From: Flexivirga caeni | GTDB taxonomy: Bacteria > Actinomycetota > Actinomycetes > Actinomycetales > Dermatophilaceae | NCBI RefSeq assembly: GCF_003724155.1 | Contig: NZ_RJJQ01000003.1 | Span: forward strand, 62,001 to 126,000 | Direction: 5' to 3' | Length of the DNA stretch: 64,000 bases | In this document: one piece after another, positions 35,610 to 43,780 of the stretch | How the letters are laid out: every line of letters begins with the position of its first letter | Position numbering within the stretch: position 1 is the first letter of the stretch | Made by a program: the position numbers and the translations under genes | The notes under the pieces: model-generated | Told to the model about the DNA's origin: nothing | The model's database searches: none | What the model saw: the letters and a program-made list of their open reading frames with translations, nothing else

Positions 35610-37205
35610 GTGTTCAACAGCCTGTCCGACCGCCTGACGTCGACCTTCAAGAACCTCCGGGGCAAGGGTCGGCTCTCCGAGTCCGATATCAACTCCACGA
35701 TCCGCGACATCCGGCTCGCGCTGATCGATGCCGACGTCGCGACACCGGTTGTCCGTGAGTTCACCGGGCGTGTCCGCGAGCGGGCGCTCGGTGCCGAGGT
35801 CAGCCAGGCGCTGAACCCGGGCCAGCAGGTCGTGAAGATCGTCAACGAGGAGCTCGTCGGCGTCCTCGGCGGGCAGACCCGTGAGCTGCAGATGGCCAAG
35901 CACCCGCCGACCGTCATCATGCTGGCCGGTCTGCAGGGTTCCGGAAAGACCACGTTCGCCGGCAAGCTGGCGCGTTTCCTGCGTGACAAGGGTCACTTCC
36001 CGGTGCTGGTGGCGGCCGACCTGCAGCGGCCTAATGCGGTGACCCAGCTGGAGGTGGTCGCCGAGCGGGCCGGCGTGCCGTGTTTCGCCCCCGAGCCCGG
36101 CAACGTCGGCGGTCACGACGCGGCCACGGCCGAGGGCACCCAGTCGTATGGCGACCCGGTGTGGGTCGCGCGGGCCGGTGTCGGTCAGGCGAAGGTGCGC
36201 CAGTACGACGTGGTGATCGTCGACACCGCGGGCCGGCTCGCGGTCGATGAGAACCTCATGCAGCAGGCTGCCGACATCCGCGACGCGATCCAGCCTGACG
36301 AGGTGCTGTTCGTCATCGACGCGATGATCGGGCAGGCGGCGATCGAGACCGCGCTCGCCTTCCAGAAGGGGGTCGACTTCACCGGTGTCGTGTTGTCCAA
36401 GCTCGACGGTGACGCCCGCGGTGGTGCGGCGCTGTCGGTGGCGTCGGTCACCGGCCGGCCGATCATGTTCTCCTCGATCGGTGAGCAGACCAAGGACATC
36501 GAGGTCTTCCACCCCGACCGGATGGCGTCGCGCATTCTCGACATGGGTGATGTGCTCACCCTGATCGAGCAGGCTGAGAAGGCCTTCGACCGTGACCAGG
36601 CCGCCGCGATGGCGCGCAAGTTCATGGACGAGGAGGACTTCACCTTCGACGACTTCCTGCAGCAGATGGCGGCCATCAAGAAGATGGGCAACCTGAAGGC
36701 GCTGATGGGGATGATGCCCGGCATGTCCGGGATGAAGGAGCAGCTGGCCAACCTGGACGAGCGGGAGTTCGACCGGGTCGAGGCGATGGTCCGGTCTATG
36801 ACGCCGTTCGAGCGCACCCACCCCAAGCAGATCAACGGCTCCCGCCGGGCACGCATCGCCGGTGGCTCGGGTGTCACGGTGTCCGAGGTCAATTCGCTGC
36901 TGGAGCGTTTCGGTCAGGCGCAGAAGATGATGCGCCAGATGCGGCGCGGCGGTGGCATGCCCGGTATGCCGGGGCTCCCCGGCGGTGGTGCGAAACGCGG
37001 CAAGCAGCAGCCGAAGAAGAAGGGCAAGAGCGGCAACCCCGCCAAACGCGCCCAGCAGGAGGCCGCCGCAGCGCAGAAGGCGACGGGCGCGCGGGACAAG
37101 GCGATGGGCAGCGCGTTCGGGCAGCAGGAGGAACAGGACTTCTCGAACCTCAAGCTACCCAAGGGTTTTGAGAAGTTCCTCGGCCCGGGAGCGAACAAGG
37201 ACTGA
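35610..37205 (+). CDS. ffh: Signal recognition particle protein Ffh
   Basis: This 531-residue SRP GTPase has an N domain, a G domain (GLQGSGKT at about 107, DTAGRLAVDE, SKLDGDARGG) and a Met-rich M domain (ALMGMMPGMSGMKEQ) that binds signal sequences and 4.5S RNA, then a Lys/Gly-rich tail. Between the GTPase motifs it carries a segment of about 15 residues (GNVGGHDAATAEG region) that is longer than in better-known homologues. The GTG at 35610 is only 10 bp after the glnD stop, with no clear SD, so it may be translated by coupling. 4.5S RNA is not visible here. Confidence 0.95.
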   Translation: MFNSLSDRLTSTFKNLRGKGRLSESDINSTIRDIRLALIDADVATPVVREFTGRVRERALGAEVSQALNPGQQVVKIVNEELVGVLGGQTRELQMAKHPPTVIMLAGLQGSGKTTFAGKLARFLRDKGHFPVLVAADLQRPNAVTQLEVVAERAGVPCFAPEPGNVGGHDAATAEGTQSYGDPVWVARAGVGQAKVRQYDVVIVDTAGRLAVDENLMQQAADIRDAIQPDEVLFVIDAMIGQAAIETALAFQKGVDFTGVVLSKLDGDARGGAALSVASVTGRPIMFSSIGEQTKDIEVFHPDRMASRILDMGDVLTLIEQAEKAFDRDQAAAMARKFMDEEDFTFDDFLQQMAAIKKMGNLKALMGMMPGMSGMKEQLANLDEREFDRVEAMVRSMTPFERTHPKQINGSRRARIAGGSGVTVSEVNSLLERFGQAQKMMRQMRRGGGMPGMPGLPGGGAKRGKQQPKKKGKSGNPAKRAQQEAAAAQKATGARDKAMGSAFGQQEEQDFSNLKLPKGFEKFLGPGANKD

Positions 37206-37210
37206 GGTCG

Positions 37211-38667
37211 TCAGCCGCTCGGTGCGCTGTCGGGGTAGCGATCGGCGACGACCTGCACGGTCCACGGTCCGACGGCGTGCTCGACGGTCACCTGGACCTC
37301 TGCTGAAGTGCTTCGGCTGCCCAGTGCCGGCGGATCCACCGTGCGGAAGTCGATGGCCGGGATGCGCCGGTCGTAGAGCGAGCACCAGGTGTCCGGGTGG
37401 GAGGTGTTCCTCGTGATCGCGATCGATGTGCAGTTCACCCAGGGCAGCCGGCCGTTGATCAGGACCCGGAACTGTCCGGTGCCTGTGGGCGACAGCAGGC
37501 CGGTGATGTCCAACTCGGGAACGGATCCTGCGGTGACCGGCGGCAGTGTCAGCCGCCCGGTGAAGGTGCCGTTGGGCTGGTCCGCGTCGCCGTGCAGGGT
37601 CAGCACCGTTCCCTGGGCAGCAGGCCGGATCAGGTGTCCGTCTTCGGTCGTCTGTCGGCGCAGCGCGTCCAGCGTGGTGTTGTGCTCGAGAATGAAACTG
37701 CTTGTCGCCACCGGATATTCGTTCCACGGCAGCTTCTGGTAGACCGCGACCGGCCACTGCGACCGCGCGGTGTCGTAGGTCATCACCGAGGTAGATCCCC
37801 GCACCGGGGTGAGCTCCGGGGTTGCCGAACCGCCCGGGCAGGACTGCTGGAGGTATTGGCCTGGCAGTTCGCTGCCGATGGTGATAGGCACGCGCGCGTT
37901 GGAACAGGCCACCGCGACAGCTGCCGTGCCGTGCGGCGCGGTGAAGGGCTCGGAGTCAGGCCCGATCGCGACTTCGTGGATGGCGACCAGCCGATAGCCC
38001 TGGGTGTACGCCGGGAAGTGCGTGCCGTGCGCGTGGTTGAGGCCGGCCGCCGTACGCAGCCATTCGTCGTGCCAGGTCTGTGCGATCCACACGGACGAGA
38101 TCGTGACGACGACGACCAGGGCGGCGGCGGCATACGTCCACCAGGTGCGACGCGGCGGCGGTGGCACGGCGCGGATGGCGTCGAGCGTCGTTCTCGGGTC
38201 AGGGGATTCGGCCAGATCGCCGAAATCGTCCAGCAGGCGGCGCCGGTCGGCCCGGTCGGCGCCGGTCAGCTCGGGCGGTATGCCGGCATACGCCTGCGTG
38301 ACGTCGTGCGATCGCAGGTGAAGCGCCCGAGCCGCAGCGGCCGGTTCGTGGTCGTCGAGGACTTCCAGCGTGAGTATGGCGCGCTGACGCGGGCTGAGCC
38401 CGGCGAGGAGCGGAAGCGCGCGGGGAAACCGCCGGTGCCGGCGCCGGATGGCAGGTCGAGGCGAGCGGCCCTGCGCGCCATACGCAGGCGGGCGGTCGCA
38501 GTCGCCCGGGAGAGGTCGGTGCGCTCACGCTCCAACTCGGCGAGAACTGTCGCGACGAGTCGCTCCGCGTCCTCCTGGGAGGCGGTGAGCAGGTAGGCGT
38601 CGTGGTGCAGGTCCGGGGCGCGGGCGACGACGAACTCATCGAAGTCGTTCGCAGCGGCCGTCCGCAT
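37211..38667 (-). pseudogene. Frameshifted sigma-like / transmembrane / extracellular protein (paralogue of 38704-40125)
   Basis: The first frame (from ATG 38667) encodes a sigma-70 region 2-like segment (DEFVVARAPDLHHDAYLLTA, SQEDAERLV). It would continue GGFPRALPLLAG, LSPRQRAILTLEVLDD (region 4-like), one transmembrane helix (WWTYAAAALVVVVTISSV) and an extracellular domain with four Cys. The downstream half lies in another frame. The join falls at a run of four C on the minus strand (38422-38425); adding one C restores a single frame. The total, 1457 nt, becomes 1458 (486 codons). The intact paralogue directly upstream shows the expected layout. Inactive as read unless frameshifting or re-initiation at GTG 38167 occurs. 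Confidence 0.75.
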
Positions 38668-38703
38668 GACTCCCAGGGTAGGCGGATCGGCAGCGCCGCG
38701 TGG

Positions 38704-40125
38704 TCAGTTCTGTGCCTTGTATCGGTCGTAGCGGATCTGCAGCTTCCACGGCCCGAGTGCGTCGCGGACCTGGACCCGGACGACCACCGAACCGCCGTGG
38801 GTGTCGATGTCCGGGTCAGGGCCGCCCAGATCGCTCATCGGCACCTGTGGCACCCAGCGGTCGTAGATCCGGCACCAGCCGCTGTCGTTATCGTCGGCGG
38901 AACCGGGGATCGAGCAGTCCGACATCGGCGATCCACCGACTTCGATGCGGTATTGTCCGGTCGTGGTTGGCGACAACAGCCCGCTCATGAAGAGAGTGGT
39001 GCTCGCCGCCGAGGGCGGCACTCGGGCCGTGCCGGTGAATGTGCCGTTGGTGCCGTGCATCGTCAGCGTCTCGCCGACGCGCACCGGAGAGTCGCCAAAG
39101 TTCGCCTTCGCGTTCAGGTCGAGGGGAACGTTGTGCTGGACGTCGAAATGACTCTTGGCAACCGGATAACGATCCCAGGGCACCGGCACATACCGCGCTA
39201 CCGCGATCTCCTGGTGGCCCTGCCGGGGAGCGGTCACCGACGTCACCCCATCGGGGGCGTACAGGTAGTAGCGTCGGTCAGACTGAGCCGCGCAGGGATA
39301 CGGCTGCGGGACGTCAGTGCCATCCGTGATCTGCGGCCAGTTGGCCGGAACTCTTGGATCGGGGCGCGCGCAGCTGAGCGCCAGCACACCACCCGGAGCC
39401 AGGTCGTTGATTGTGCGGGTGGCGCCGACCGTCACGGTCTGTACCCCGACGAGTTTGTAGCCCTGCGTATAGGCATGGAAGTGAGTGCCGTGGGTGGCAT
39501 TGATTCCCGCGGGCGAGCGCAGCCAGCTGTCGTGGGCGGCGTTGCTGACAGTCACGGCGGCAATGGTGACCGCGGCGACGCCGATCGCTGCTGCCACACG
39601 GGTGCGGCTGATGAGCCGAGACGCCGGGGCATGGCGAGAGCGTTCGATCGTGACGGCCGGGTCCGGCCAGGCGGCGTGCTCGCCGAGGTTCGTGAGCATC
39701 TCGCCGATCCGGTGGTCGTCGACTGCGAATCCCATGGTGGCGCAGGCAGTTTCCTCGTCGCGCTGGATCTCGCGCCGCGGTATGCCGAGCTGGCGGGCCG
39801 TCATCCGGACGGTGAGTCCGTCCAGGTGCCGGAGCATCAGGATCGCGCGCTGGCGGGGTGACAGGCGCAGGACCGGTGCGGTGTCCGGGGTGTCCCCGCC
39901 GACGGTCGGCGCCGTCCCGGCGACAGCGAGCCGCGCCATACTCTGCCGGGCGTGCTGGCCGGCCTGCCCGACGTCCGCGGTGTCGCGTGCGAGTTGCCCG
40001 ACGGCGCGGGCGACGAGGCGCTCGGCATCGTCCTGGTCACCGGCCAGCAGGTATGCCGTGCGGTGCAACTCCGCGGTGCGTGCCGCGACGAAATCCGCCA
40101 GGTCCTCGCCGACGTTGCCCCGCAT
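38704..40125 (-). CDS. Sigma-factor-like domain fused to a transmembrane helix and extracellular domain
   Basis: This 473-residue protein joins three parts. Residues 1-70 resemble ECF sigma region 2 (DFVAARTAELHRTAYLLAGD, QDDAERLV). Residues about 95-140 resemble region 4 (LRLSPRQRAILMLRHLDGLT, VRMTARQLGIPRREIQ). One helix (AAAIGVAAVTIAAVTVSNAA) follows, then an extracellular domain of about 250 residues with four Cys, the phrase HGTHFHAYTQGYKLVG and late Trp/Tyr-rich motifs (GWCRIYDRWVP). It is a tandem duplicate of the frameshifted gene 36 bp downstream; both share WLR-AG-N-HGTHF-AYTQGY. Function is unknown. A membrane-tethered, ligand-sensing transcription factor is a reasonable guess, but DNA binding is not proven. 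Confidence 0.8.
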   Translation of the reverse strand: MRGNVGEDLADFVAARTAELHRTAYLLAGDQDDAERLVARAVGQLARDTADVGQAGQHARQSMARLAVAGTAPTVGGDTPDTAPVLRLSPRQRAILMLRHLDGLTVRMTARQLGIPRREIQRDEETACATMGFAVDDHRIGEMLTNLGEHAAWPDPAVTIERSRHAPASRLISRTRVAAAIGVAAVTIAAVTVSNAAHDSWLRSPAGINATHGTHFHAYTQGYKLVGVQTVTVGATRTINDLAPGGVLALSCARPDPRVPANWPQITDGTDVPQPYPCAAQSDRRYYLYAPDGVTSVTAPRQGHQEIAVARYVPVPWDRYPVAKSHFDVQHNVPLDLNAKANFGDSPVRVGETLTMHGTNGTFTGTARVPPSAASTTLFMSGLLSPTTTGQYRIEVGGSPMSDCSIPGSADDNDSGWCRIYDRWVPQVPMSDLGGPDPDIDTHGGSVVVRVQVRDALGPWKLQIRYDRYKAQN

Positions 40126-40194
40126 GCGCTCAGGGTATGCCGAAACGCACGCACGTGCGGTCGTTCCGGCGCCGCGGCAAGTAATGTCGGTGGT

Positions 40195-41292
40195 ATGGCG
40201 AACGATGCACCCGTGCTGCACGTGACCGGTCGTGTCCTGGTCGGTCCTGAGGAAGTCCGCGACGAGCTGTGGGTGATCGGTGGCCGGATCAGCTGGACAG
40301 CGCCATACGACACCGAAAACGTGCAGACGGTGCGAGGTTTCGTGCTTCCCGGGCTGGTCGATGCGCACTGTCACGTCGGGCTGGAGGCGCACGGCGGTGT
40401 CGACAAGGCGACCACGGAGCAGCACGCGCTGACCGAGCGCGAGGCGGGTGCGTTGCTGCTGCGCGACGCCGGCTCGCCGGTCGACACGCACTGGATCGAC
40501 GAACGCGACGACCTGCCGCGGATCATCCGGGCCGGCCGGCACATTGCCCGCACCAAGCGCTACATCCGCAACTTCGCGCACGAGATCGAGCCGGAGGACC
40601 TCGTTGCCTACGTGCGGCAGGAGGCGCGGCGCGGCGACGGCTGGGTCAAGCTCGTCGGCGACTGGATCGACCGGGATCGTGGAGACCTCGCGCCGTGCTG
40701 GCCGCGCGAAGCGCTGCGTGCCGCGATCGACGCGGCGCACGAGGAAGGTGCGAGTGTCACCGCACACTGCTTCGGGGAGGAGTCGCTGCTCGACTTCGCC
40801 GCGGCCGGCACCGACTGCATCGAGCACGCTTCGGGGTTGCTGCCCGACTCGATCGATCTGTTTGCGCAGCAACGGATTTCAATCGTCCCGACGCTCGTCA
40901 ACATCGAGAACTTCCCGAAGTTCGCCGACGCCGGCGAGGCCAAGTTCCCGGGGTATGCCGCGCACATGCGCGACCTCTATGCCCGGCGCTTCGACACCAT
41001 CGCGGCCGCGCACGAAGCCGGCGTGCCGATCTGGGTGGGCACCGATGCGAGCGGTCAGCTGCCGCACGGACTGGTCGCTGCGGAAGTCGCTGAGCTGACC
41101 AAGGCCGGGATGACGAACCTGGAAGCGATCAGCGCCGCCACCTGGGGTGCCCGCGATTGGCTCGGTCGACCCGGGCTCGACGACGGAGAGAGCGCGGACT
41201 TCGTTGTCTACGAAGAAGATCCGCGCGACGACGTGCGCATCCTGGCAGCTCCGGCACGAGTCGTCCTGCGCGGTCGGCAGGTGCAGCCCTGA
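40195..41292 (+). CDS. Metal-dependent amidohydrolase (imidazolonepropionase-like)
   Basis: This 365-residue amidohydrolase has a beta-sandwich and TIM barrel with metal ligands: HCH in GLVDAHCHVG, a His in VTAHCFGEESLLDF, the His of CIEHASG, and the Asp of VGTDASGQLPHG. The C-terminus (SADFVVYEEDPRDDVRIL) returns to the sandwich, typical of imidazolonepropionase/prolidase-like members. Substrate unknown. The ATG at 40195 lies 69 bp from the divergent sigma-like gene. Confidence 0.86.
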   Translation: MANDAPVLHVTGRVLVGPEEVRDELWVIGGRISWTAPYDTENVQTVRGFVLPGLVDAHCHVGLEAHGGVDKATTEQHALTEREAGALLLRDAGSPVDTHWIDERDDLPRIIRAGRHIARTKRYIRNFAHEIEPEDLVAYVRQEARRGDGWVKLVGDWIDRDRGDLAPCWPREALRAAIDAAHEEGASVTAHCFGEESLLDFAAAGTDCIEHASGLLPDSIDLFAQQRISIVPTLVNIENFPKFADAGEAKFPGYAAHMRDLYARRFDTIAAAHEAGVPIWVGTDASGQLPHGLVAAEVAELTKAGMTNLEAISAATWGARDWLGRPGLDDGESADFVVYEEDPRDDVRILAAPARVVLRGRQVQP

Positions 41293-41306
41293 ACGTCGGC
41301 CAGCGG

Positions 41307-42464
41307 TTGCAGCCCTTGCGTTCGTCCGGTCGCCGCGTCTGGGTCCGCACGGTGCAGCCGGACGACGTCCCGGCATACCGCGCCGCAGTGCAGCAGTCGG
41401 CCGCTCGCATCAGCGTCTGGAACCCCGTCAACCCCGACGACATCGGCTGGCACCTCGACCGGCAGAGCGAGGAACACCGCACCTTCCTCATTCACGCGAC
41501 CGATCCGGAGGGGAGCCACGGCATCGTCGGAAAGGTCAACGTCACCAACGTTGTTCGCGGGCGGTTCCAGAGTGGAGTGCTCGGCTACGACTCCTACGAC
41601 CCGTATGTCGGGAGGGGTCTTTTTGCCGAAGGGATGCGCCAGATCATCAATCTCGCGTTCCGGCCGCAGCCCGAGGGGATGGGGCTGCATCGGCTTGAGG
41701 CGAACGTCCGTCCGGGCAACTCCCCGTCGGCGGGTCTGTTGCGGTCACTGGGTTTTCGGCGCGAAGGGTTGGTCCGGGACATGCTGTGGCTGCCGGGGGC
41801 GGACCGTCCGGCATGGCGGGACCACGTCATGCACGCGATGACGCGCGAGGAGTGGCCCGCCTCGGCATACTCGCCCCATCGCGGACCGCGAATGGTGTTG
41901 CTCGTCAACGGGATTCCCGGTTCCGGGAAGTCGACGCTGGCGCCACGACTCGCCGCCGAGCTGGGACTGCCGCTCTTCGCCAAGGACATGGTCAAGGAGA
42001 CGCTTTTCGACAACGCGTCGCAGGAGGTGCGTCCGGTGCTGGCCGGCACCAGCGGCCGCGGGTCGCCGCTCGGCGCCGGAGCGAGCGAGCTGTTGTGGCA
42101 GCTGCTCGCCGCGTCGCCGGTCGGCGGTGTGGTGGAGAACATCTGGTGGGCCGACGACCAGCCGTACGCGGTCGACGGTCTGCAGCGGGCCGGTTTTGAC
42201 CCGGCCATCGTGCCCCACGTGTGGTGCTCGCTGCCGCTGCCGACCGCTCGCCGCCGGCACGAGGAACGGGTCGCTGCCGGCCGCCGGCACCCCGTGCACG
42301 GCACGGACTTCACCACCCAGCTGACGCTCGACTGGGACTGGATCGCCCGCAACGGCAAGGCATTCGACTTCGGCGTCCGCATCGACGTCGACACGTCGCA
42401 CCCGGTCGACGCGCGCACCGTCACTCACGCGGCACTGCGCGCGCAGGAGTCGTTCGCGCGCTGA
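41307..42464 (+). CDS. GNAT acetyltransferase fused to a P-loop kinase/AAA domain
   Basis: This protein of about 385 residues has two catalytic modules. The first (1-185) is a RimJ/RimL-type GNAT (VWVRTVQPDDVPAYR, GYDSYDPYVGRGLFAEGM, HRLEANVRPGNSPSAGLLRS). The second has Walker A NGIPGSGKST at about 195 and a downstream acid/Arg-rich region (FAKDMVKETLFD, ARRRHEERVAAGR) like zeta-toxin or AAA_33-type small-molecule kinases. The start is uncertain: TTG 41307 or 41316 fits the fold; the longer open frame overlaps the amidohydrolase by about 135 nt and is not credible. Could acetylate and phosphorylate the same antibiotic, tRNA or metabolite. Confidence 0.78.
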   Translation: MQPLRSSGRRVWVRTVQPDDVPAYRAAVQQSAARISVWNPVNPDDIGWHLDRQSEEHRTFLIHATDPEGSHGIVGKVNVTNVVRGRFQSGVLGYDSYDPYVGRGLFAEGMRQIINLAFRPQPEGMGLHRLEANVRPGNSPSAGLLRSLGFRREGLVRDMLWLPGADRPAWRDHVMHAMTREEWPASAYSPHRGPRMVLLVNGIPGSGKSTLAPRLAAELGLPLFAKDMVKETLFDNASQEVRPVLAGTSGRGSPLGAGASELLWQLLAASPVGGVVENIWWADDQPYAVDGLQRAGFDPAIVPHVWCSLPLPTARRRHEERVAAGRRHPVHGTDFTTQLTLDWDWIARNGKAFDFGVRIDVDTSHPVDARTVTHAALRAQESFAR

Positions 42465-42479
42465 CACAGCGGGGGGCCT

Positions 42480-42535
42480 GTCCTGAGTAGCGGGGGAGCG
42501 AAGCGGAGGAGCGTATCGAAGGGTGTATCGAGACC
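42480..42535 (+). repeat. Interspersed CCTGAGTAGC...TATCGAAGGG element, copy 2
   Basis: GTCCTGAGTAGC starts at 42480, followed by GCGTATCGAAGGG and TGTATCGAGACC. The interior words AGCGAAGCGGAGGAG are shared, in altered order, with the palindrome in the FMN reductase gene. It occupies the spacer between the fusion gene and agmatine deiminase. Confidence 0.5.
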
Positions 42536-42580
42536 CGGCTGCGTGGTGCGCGACGTGCACGGGTGTGGGAATCTGGGGCC

Positions 42581-43603
42581 ATGAGCCCCCGTATGCCGAG
42601 CGAGACGGCGCAGCAGGACCGGATCTGGATGGCCTTCCCCTCCGAGGGCTACACGCTCGGCGAGACCGCCGCCGACGCCGACGAGGCCCGGTTGACCTGG
42701 TCGGCCGTGGCGCACGCCGCACTGGAATTCGAGCCGGTCACGATGGTCGTCGACCCCGTCGACGCCGAGATCGCGCGCCGTTACCTGTCGGCCGAGATCG
42801 AGATCGTGCACACCCCGCTGGACGATGCGTGGATGCGCGACATCGGTCCGACGTTCGTCGTCGACGACGGCGTGCTGGCCGGAGTCAACTGGGTGTTCAA
42901 CGGCTGGGGCGCGCAGGAGTGGGCGACCTGGGACAAGGACGCGAAGGTCGCGTCATACGTCCTGCAGGAAGCCGGCGTTCCGTGCATCGATTCGCCGATC
43001 GTCAATGAGGGCGGCGGGATTCACGTCGACGGCGAGGGCACGGTGCTCGTCACGGAGACGGTGCAACTCGACCCGGGACGTAACCCGGACGCGACCAAGG
43101 AAGACATCGAAGCCGAGCTCGCTCGCACGATCGGCGCGACCCACGCAGTGTGGCTGCCGCGTGGCCTGACACGCGACTCGGAGCGGTTCGGCACGCGGGG
43201 ACACGTCGACATCGTCGCTGCGATTTCCGCGCCGGGAGTCCTGCTGCTGCATGACCAGCGCGACCCGGCTCACCCGGACCACGCGGTCATGCAGGAGATC
43301 GAACGAGCCCTGCGCGAGACCACCGACGCGGCCGGCCGCAGTTGGGACATCCGTAAGGTGCCCGCTCCCGCTGTGCTCACGGACGACGAGGGGCCGGTCG
43401 ACTACAGCTACCTCAACCACCTGGTCGTCAACGGCGGGGTGATCGCCTGCTCGTTCGGTGACCCGCACGACGACGAGGCGGCCGCGTTGCTCGCCGACGC
43501 ATACCCCGGCCGCCGGGTCGTGACCGTCGACGCGCGACCGCTCTTCGCCCGTGGCGGCGGCATCCACTGCATCACCCAGCAGCAGCCCTCGCTGGCCGAG
43601 TAG
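42581..43603 (+). CDS. Agmatine deiminase family protein
   Basis: This protein of about 340 residues belongs to the PPAD-type guanidine-modifying family, which converts agmatine to N-carbamoylputrescine. Catalytic features are present: DAWMRDIGPTFV, NEGGGIHVDGEG, the His of FGTRGHVDIVA and the nucleophilic Cys in GGGIHCITQQQP near the C-terminus. ATG 42581 (MSPRMPSE) or 42593 are both possible. No polyamine genes adjoin it. Confidence 0.9.
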   Translation: MSPRMPSETAQQDRIWMAFPSEGYTLGETAADADEARLTWSAVAHAALEFEPVTMVVDPVDAEIARRYLSAEIEIVHTPLDDAWMRDIGPTFVVDDGVLAGVNWVFNGWGAQEWATWDKDAKVASYVLQEAGVPCIDSPIVNEGGGIHVDGEGTVLVTETVQLDPGRNPDATKEDIEAELARTIGATHAVWLPRGLTRDSERFGTRGHVDIVAAISAPGVLLLHDQRDPAHPDHAVMQEIERALRETTDAAGRSWDIRKVPAPAVLTDDEGPVDYSYLNHLVVNGGVIACSFGDPHDDEAAALLADAYPGRRVVTVDARPLFARGGGIHCITQQQPSLAE

Positions 43604-43670
43604 CTCTGCGGCTACTCGACCAGCGGGGCTGGTGGCGGACCGCCGGACCCCATAGACCCGTCGCCCATCA

Positions 43671-43765
43671 TCGAGCGGGGTACTAATCCACCGAGCGGGG
43701 TACATACCCGGACCCTGGCGGCCCCGGTTTCTACCCCGCTCGGCACGGAACTACCCCGCTCGGCG
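43671..43765. repeat. Four-box palindromic element, copy 2 (also at 25428)
   Basis: Two direct boxes CGAGCGGGGTAC (43672-43683 and 43692-43703) are followed by two inverted boxes TACCCCGCTCGG (43732-43743 and 43752-43763). The spacer is GC-rich. It lies between agmatine deiminase and the converging aceB gene. Layout and core sequence match 25428-25527. Confidence 0.72.
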
Positions 43766-43780
43766 GACGAGGCTGCGCGG

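Noticed and set aside
41157-41306. Long basic N-terminus of the GNAT/P-loop fusion
   Set aside because: It overlaps the amidohydrolase by about 135 nt out of frame and is composed mainly of Arg/Ser, typical of a shadow frame.
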